Positions 6,509 to 9,696 of a stretch of 9,696 bases of DNA are shown here, one piece after another; within the stretch, counting starts at the first letter, position 1, and each line of letters starts with the position of its first letter. The stretch is from Halomonas halophila (GTDB taxonomy: Bacteria > Pseudomonadota > Gammaproteobacteria > Pseudomonadales > Halomonadaceae): positions 1 through 9,696 of the forward strand of contig DJIP01000179.1 of assembly GCA_002433675.1 (NCBI GenBank). The letters are read 5' to 3'. Under the pieces are notes generated by a model that was not told where the DNA came from, made no database searches, and saw nothing but the letters and a program-made list of their open reading frames with translations. Both the position numbers and the translations under genes were made by a program.

Positions 6509-7792
6509 ATGACCCACGCTGCACGCGATGTCGCGAGCGAGACAGGCTCCATCCGCCGCGTCTACCTGGTGGCCGGAGAACTGTCCGGCGATATACTCGG
6601 CGCGAGCCTGATGCGCGCGCTCAAGGCCCGCCATCCCGACGTGGCATTCCGCGGCCTGGGTGGCCCACGCATGATCGCCGAGGGACTCGAGTCGCTATAT
6701 CCGCTGGAGACCCTGTCGGTGATGGGGCTGGTGGAGGTGATCAAGCACCTGCCAGAGCTGATTCGCGTGCGTCGCACCCTGCGCCGGGATGCGCTGGACT
6801 GGGGTCCCGACATCATGGTCGGGATCGATGCCCCGGACTTCAATCTTGGCCTCGAGTGCCAGTTGCGCGAGGCCGGTGTCACCACCGCGCATTATGTCAG
6901 TCCGTCTGTGTGGGCCTGGCGTCAGGGCCGAGTCAAGGGCATCGCCCGCTCGGTCGACGCCATGCTGACCTTTCTGCCGTTCGAGGCGGCCTTCTACGTC
7001 AAGCACCGGGTGCCGGTAGCCTTCGTCGGCCATCCGTTGGCCGACGAGCTGCCGCTGGTCAACGACCGCAGGGCCACCCGTGAGGCGCTGGAGATTGCCG
7101 CCGACGCCCAGGTGCTGGCGCTGCTGCCCGGCTCCCGGCGCAACGAGATCCGCTTCATGGGGGAGACCTTCCTGGAGGCTGCCGAGCGCCTGGTCAAGGC
7201 AAGGCCGGGGCTTGCGGTGGTGATCCCGGCGGCGACGCCCGAGCGCAGGCAAGAACTCGAGGCGCTGCTGGCAGCGCGGCCGGCGCTTGCGGCCAGCGTC
7301 AGCCTGCTCGATGGCCAGGCACGGGAGGCCATGGTGGCAAGTGACCTGGTGCTGCTGGCCTCCGGCACCGCGGCGCTGGAGGCGATGCTGTGTCATCGCC
7401 CCATGCTGGTGGGCTACCGCATGGCGCCGATGACCCATCGCATCGCTCGGCTGATGGTCAAGACCGAGTGGATCTCGCTGCCCAATCTGATCGCCCGCGA
7501 ATCGCTGGTGCCGGAGCTGATCCAGGACGAGGCCAGCGGCGAGGCCATCGCCACCCGCCTGGGTAAGTTGCTCGACGATGAAGCGGCGCGGCTGGCGCTC
7601 GAGGCACGCTTTGCCGCCATGCACGAGGGGCTGCAGCGTGACGCCAGCCGGCGTGCGGCGGAGGCCATCGAAGCGCTGGTGGCGGGGCAGCCGTTGCCGG
7701 AAAGCGTATCGCCTCGGCTGGCCGAGGAGGTGGCCGACGCCAAGGGTGATGAAACGGATGATGCCCGTCGGGAGGCAGGCGATGGTCGCTGA
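6509..7792 (+). CDS. lpxB: Lipid-A-disaccharide synthase LpxB
   Basis: 427 residues from ATG 6509 (E. coli 382). LpxB, a family 19 glycosyltransferase at the inner face of the membrane, joins UDP-2,3-diacylglucosamine and lipid X into the lipid A disaccharide. Recognisable motifs are [15 protein letters not shown] (about residues 20-34), VGIDAPDFN with D107 matching the essential E. coli D98, [24 protein letters not shown], and [11 protein letters not shown] near the C-terminal nucleotide site. The ATG is preferred because TCAGG ends 8 nt before it; an in-frame GTG at 6500 would add three residues. The protein carries about 14 extra N-terminal residues and about 35 extra, acidic C-terminal residues compared with E. 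coli. The tail encodes the Shine-Dalgarno and start of rnhB, overlapping it by 11 nt. Confidence 0.97.
   Translation: MTHAARDVASETGSIRRVYLVAGELSGDILGASLMRALKARHPDVAFRGLGGPRMIAEGLESLYPLETLSVMGLVEVIKHLPELIRVRRTLRRDALDWGPDIMVGIDAPDFNLGLECQLREAGVTTAHYVSPSVWAWRQGRVKGIARSVDAMLTFLPFEAAFYVKHRVPVAFVGHPLADELPLVNDRRATREALEIAADAQVLALLPGSRRNEIRFMGETFLEAAERLVKARPGLAVVIPAATPERRQELEALLAARPALAASVSLLDGQAREAMVASDLVLLASGTAALEAMLCHRPMLVGYRMAPMTHRIARLMVKTEWISLPNLIARESLVPELIQDEASGEAIATRLGKLLDDEAARLALEARFAAMHEGLQRDASRRAAEAIEALVAGQPLPESVSPRLAEEVADAKGDETDDARREAGDGR
7770..7775 (+). promoter_or_regulatory. Ribosome binding site for rnhB inside lpxB
   Basis: GGGAGG lies 6 nt before the rnhB ATG at 7782. It fixes the start even though the frame is open far upstream (an ATG at 7578 would add 68 residues read from out-of-frame lpxB sequence). 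Confidence 0.75.
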
Positions 7793-8420
7793 AGCGAAGC
7801 CAAGGCGCAGCAACAAGCCTGCCTTGCCACCGCTGGTGGTGGACTATGACGGTAGTCTACTGGCCGGGGTCGACGAGGTCGGTCGAGGGCCGCTGGTGGG
7901 CTCGGTGGTGGCGGCGGCGGTGATCCTCGATCCTTCGTCGCCGATCGCCGGGCTCAATGACTCCAAGGCGCTGAGTGCCAAGCGTCGCGAGGCGCTCGAT
8001 GGCCTGATCCGCGAGCATGCCCTGGCCTACCATGTGGCCGAGGCGAGTCCTGAAGAGATCGATCGGCTCAATATCTACCACGCCACCCATCTAGCGATGC
8101 GCCGGGCCATCGATGGTCTGGCGCCGGCTCCTGAGTACCTGCTGGTGGACGGCAATCGGCTGCCCGGGCATCATGTTCCGGGCCAGGCTGTGGTCAAGGG
8201 CGATGCCCGCCATCCGGCCATCGCCGCCGCCTCCATCCTGGCCAAGGTGGCCCGCGACGCCGCCATGCTGGCCCTCGACGAGCGCTATCCCGACTATGGC
8301 TTCGCCCGCCACAAGGGCTACCCGACGCCTGAGCATCTGGCCGCGCTCGAACGCCTCGGGCCGCTGGCCGAGCATCGCCGCTCGTTTGCACCGGTAAAGC
8401 GTCAGCTGGCGCTGTTCTGA
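7782..8420 (+). CDS. rnhB: Ribonuclease HII
   Basis: 212 residues (E. coli 198). RNase HII cuts 5' of ribonucleotides in DNA duplexes, starting ribonucleotide excision repair and helping remove RNA primers. The [10 protein letters not shown] signature holds acidic residues D31 and E32. The third is D123 in LLVDGN and the fourth D141 in [21 protein letters not shown]. The characteristic [17 protein letters not shown] follows, then the C-terminal SFAPVKR. The first ~23 residues ([20 protein letters not shown]...) form a short basic extension before the conserved core. The start overlaps the lpxB end by 11 nt, with its own Shine-Dalgarno. The position between lpxB and dnaE is the conserved one. 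Confidence 0.97.
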   Translation: MVAEAKPRRSNKPALPPLVVDYDGSLLAGVDEVGRGPLVGSVVAAAVILDPSSPIAGLNDSKALSAKRREALDGLIREHALAYHVAEASPEEIDRLNIYHATHLAMRRAIDGLAPAPEYLLVDGNRLPGHHVPGQAVVKGDARHPAIAAASILAKVARDAAMLALDERYPDYGFARHKGYPTPEHLAALERLGPLAEHRRSFAPVKRQLALF

Positions 8421-8433
8421 CCCGTTTTCACAC

Positions 8434-8449
8434 ACCCGCTGCGGCGGGT
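8434..8449 (+). other. Short hairpin just upstream of the dnaE ribosome binding site
   Basis: ACCCGC / GCGGGT form a perfect 6-bp stem around the loop TGCG, within the 46-nt rnhB-dnaE gap. No T tract follows on either strand, so termination is unlikely. It ends one base before GAGGTAAGG and could affect ribosome access, though the effect is speculative. Confidence 0.35.
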
Positions 8450-8455
8450 CGAGGT

Positions 8456-8459
8456 AAGG
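8456..8459 (+). promoter_or_regulatory. Ribosome binding site for dnaE
   Basis: AAGG (part of GAGGTAAGG from 8451) lies 7 nt before the ATG at 8467, which supports that start. Confidence 0.65.
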
Positions 8460-8466
8460 CTTTCTC

Positions 8467-9696
8467 ATGTCCGCTCCCTTCGTTCATCTTCGCGTCCACA
8501 GCGAGTTCTCCCTCGTCGATGGCCTGGTGCGCCTCAAGCCGTACGTCAAGGCGGGCATCGAACACGGGGCGCCGGCGCTGGCGCTGACCGACGAGGCCAA
8601 CCTGTTCGGCCTGGTGAAGTTCTACAACGGCGTCCAGGGCGCCGGCATGAAGCCGGTGATCGGTGCCGATCTGTGGCTGGTCAACGGCCATGATCTGGAT
8701 CATCCCTATCGGGTGACCCTGCTGGCGATGAACGACGTCGGCTACCGCAATCTGACCGAGCTGATCTCGCGGGGCTGGGTCGAGGGCCAGCGCCAGGGGC
8801 GGGCCTACCTGGAGAAGGCCTGGATACTCGAACAGAACGAGGGGTTGATTGCGCTGTCCGGCGGCCGCGACGGTGATGTCGGGCGCCACCTGCTCAGCGA
8901 CCTTCACGCCGACGCCAGGCGCCTGCTGGACGATTGGTGTCAGGCCTTCCCGGGACGTTTCTACCTGGAGCTGACCCGCACCGGCCGCCCACTGGAAGAA
9001 GACTGCGTACACGCCTCGGTAGCGCTGGCGCTGGACACCGGAGTGCCGGTGGTGGCCACCAATGACGTGCGCTTTCTGAAGCGCGAGGACTTCTGGGCCC
9101 ACGAGACCCGGGTTTCCATCGGCGAGGGCAAGGCGCTCGACGATCCCCGGCGCGAGCGCCGTTACACCGAAGAGCAGTACCTGAAGTCGCCCCAGGAGAT
9201 GGCCGAGCTGTTCGCCGATATTCCCGAGGCGCTCGAAAACAGCGTGATGATCGCCGCGCGCTGCAACGTCGACGTGCGTCTGGGCGAGATCTTCCTGCCG
9301 GAGTACGGCATCCCCGAGGGCATGACCCAGGACGAATTCTTTCGCAAGATCTCTCACGACGGCCTGACCGAGCGCCTCGATGCGCTCTATCCGGTCGAGC
9401 AGCACCCCCGCGACAGTGAAGAATGGGCGGCCCTCGAGCAACGCTACCGCGAACGCCTGGACTTCGAGCTGAACATCATTCTGCAGATGGGGTTCCCTGG
9501 CTACTTCCTGATCGTGATGGACTTCATCCAGTGGGCCAAGGACAACGACGTGCCGGTGGGGCCGGGGCGGGGGTCCGGTGCCGGCTCGCTGGTGGCCTAC
9601 GCCCAGAAGATCACCGACCTCGACCCGATCCAGTACGACCTGCTGTTCGAGCGCTTCCTCAACCCTGAACGTGTCTCCATGCCCGACTTCGACGTC
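8467..9696 (+). CDS. dnaE: DNA polymerase III alpha subunit, N-terminal part (3' truncated by window)
   Basis: 410 codons are present with no stop before the window edge; the full protein is normally about 1160 residues. DnaE is the replicative C-family polymerase catalytic subunit. The N-terminus [20 protein letters not shown] opens the PHP domain (about residues 1-280), with [43 protein letters not shown] and [10 protein letters not shown] all typical. The palm begins with [21 protein letters not shown]. It includes the polymerase motif [15 protein letters not shown] (from residue 365) and the first two catalytic aspartates D407 and D409 in PDFD at the very end of the window, equivalent to E. 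coli D401 and D403. The gene follows rnhB by 46 nt, probably co-transcribed. Confidence 0.98.
   Translation, partial: MSAPFVHLRVHSEFSLVDGLVRLKPYVKAGIEHGAPALALTDEANLFGLVKFYNGVQGAGMKPVIGADLWLVNGHDLDHPYRVTLLAMNDVGYRNLTELISRGWVEGQRQGRAYLEKAWILEQNEGLIALSGGRDGDVGRHLLSDLHADARRLLDDWCQAFPGRFYLELTRTGRPLEEDCVHASVALALDTGVPVVATNDVRFLKREDFWAHETRVSIGEGKALDDPRRERRYTEEQYLKSPQEMAELFADIPEALENSVMIAARCNVDVRLGEIFLPEYGIPEGMTQDEFFRKISHDGLTERLDALYPVEQHPRDSEEWAALEQRYRERLDFELNIILQMGFPGYFLIVMDFIQWAKDNDVPVGPGRGSGAGSLVAYAQKITDLDPIQYDLLFERFLNPERVSMPDFDV

Noticed and set aside
5956..7083. A 375-codon + strand frame across the lpxA-lpxB junction
   Set aside because: It is out of frame with both genes, its sequence is R/P/G-rich noise, and both real genes are full length without frameshift.
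6695..7816. A 373-codon antisense frame over lpxB
   Set aside because: Same artefact; the translation is rich in H, Q, R and G without domain features.
8434..8449. Rho-independent terminator between rnhB and dnaE
   Set aside because: The stem is only 6 bp and is not followed by a T tract on either strand; the TTTT at 8425-8428 is upstream of the stem.
8428..9441. A 337-codon antisense frame over dnaE
   Set aside because: dnaE motifs on the + strand are unmistakable; the reverse frame is a shadow.
1..9696. A hidden novel defence, mobile or secondary-metabolism system
   Set aside because: Every coding stretch belongs to a well-known housekeeping family in its standard order. There are no transposase, integrase, repeat array or unassigned ORF signals, and all gaps are under 180 nt.

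Overview
The window reads as one stretch of ordinary, densely packed chromosomal DNA from a gammaproteobacterium. The gene order is rseP (3' part) - bamA - skp - lpxD - fabZ - lpxA - lpxB - rnhB - dnaE (5' part), all on the + strand. This is the classic envelope-biogenesis cluster known from Escherichia and Pseudomonas relatives. High GC at third codon positions, very few lysines in Skp, strikingly acidic envelope proteins (for example a DEDEDD run near the BamA C-terminus) and a BamA C-terminus ending in FSLGQTF suggest a halophilic or halotolerant lineage such as Halomonas/Chromohalobacter. That placement is an inference from composition and protein style, not from a database search.

Layout. 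1-915 is the C-terminal two thirds of the site-2 protease RseP, cut by the window edge. 916-1090 is a 175-nt gap with a good sigma70-type promoter and a perfect palindrome just at its predicted start point. 1091-3439 is bamA, whose stop overlaps the start of skp (3439-3945). A 56-nt gap leads to lpxD (4002-5042). A second sigma70-like promoter overlaps the end of lpxD and precedes fabZ (5157-5600). lpxA begins on a TTG codon inside the fabZ stop (5597-6364). A 144-nt gap holding three consecutive stem-loops separates lpxA from lpxB (6509-7792). rnhB (7782-8420) overlaps lpxB by 11 nt, and after a 46-nt gap dnaE starts at 8467 and runs off the end at 9696. No stretch longer than 300 nt lacks a gene. 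I see no tRNA, rRNA, CRISPR array, insertion sequence, attachment site or convincing Rho-independent terminator.

How the genes work together. RseP releases sigma-E during envelope stress, BamA inserts outer-membrane beta-barrels, and Skp escorts unfolded barrels across the periplasm. LpxA, LpxD and LpxB carry out steps of lipid A synthesis. FabZ competes with LpxA for the same (R)-3-hydroxyacyl-ACP pool, so its tight linkage to lpxA is meaningful. rnhB and dnaE (primer/ribonucleotide removal and replicative polymerase) are conserved passengers at the end of the cluster.

I looked for a novel system and did not find one. The observations worth a second look are regulatory (promoter plus palindrome before bamA, internal promoter before fabZ, triple stem-loop before lpxB, TTG start of lpxA) and adaptive (acidic Skp and BamA, a mixed LpxA acyl-chain ruler). 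The long antisense reading frames are composition artefacts.
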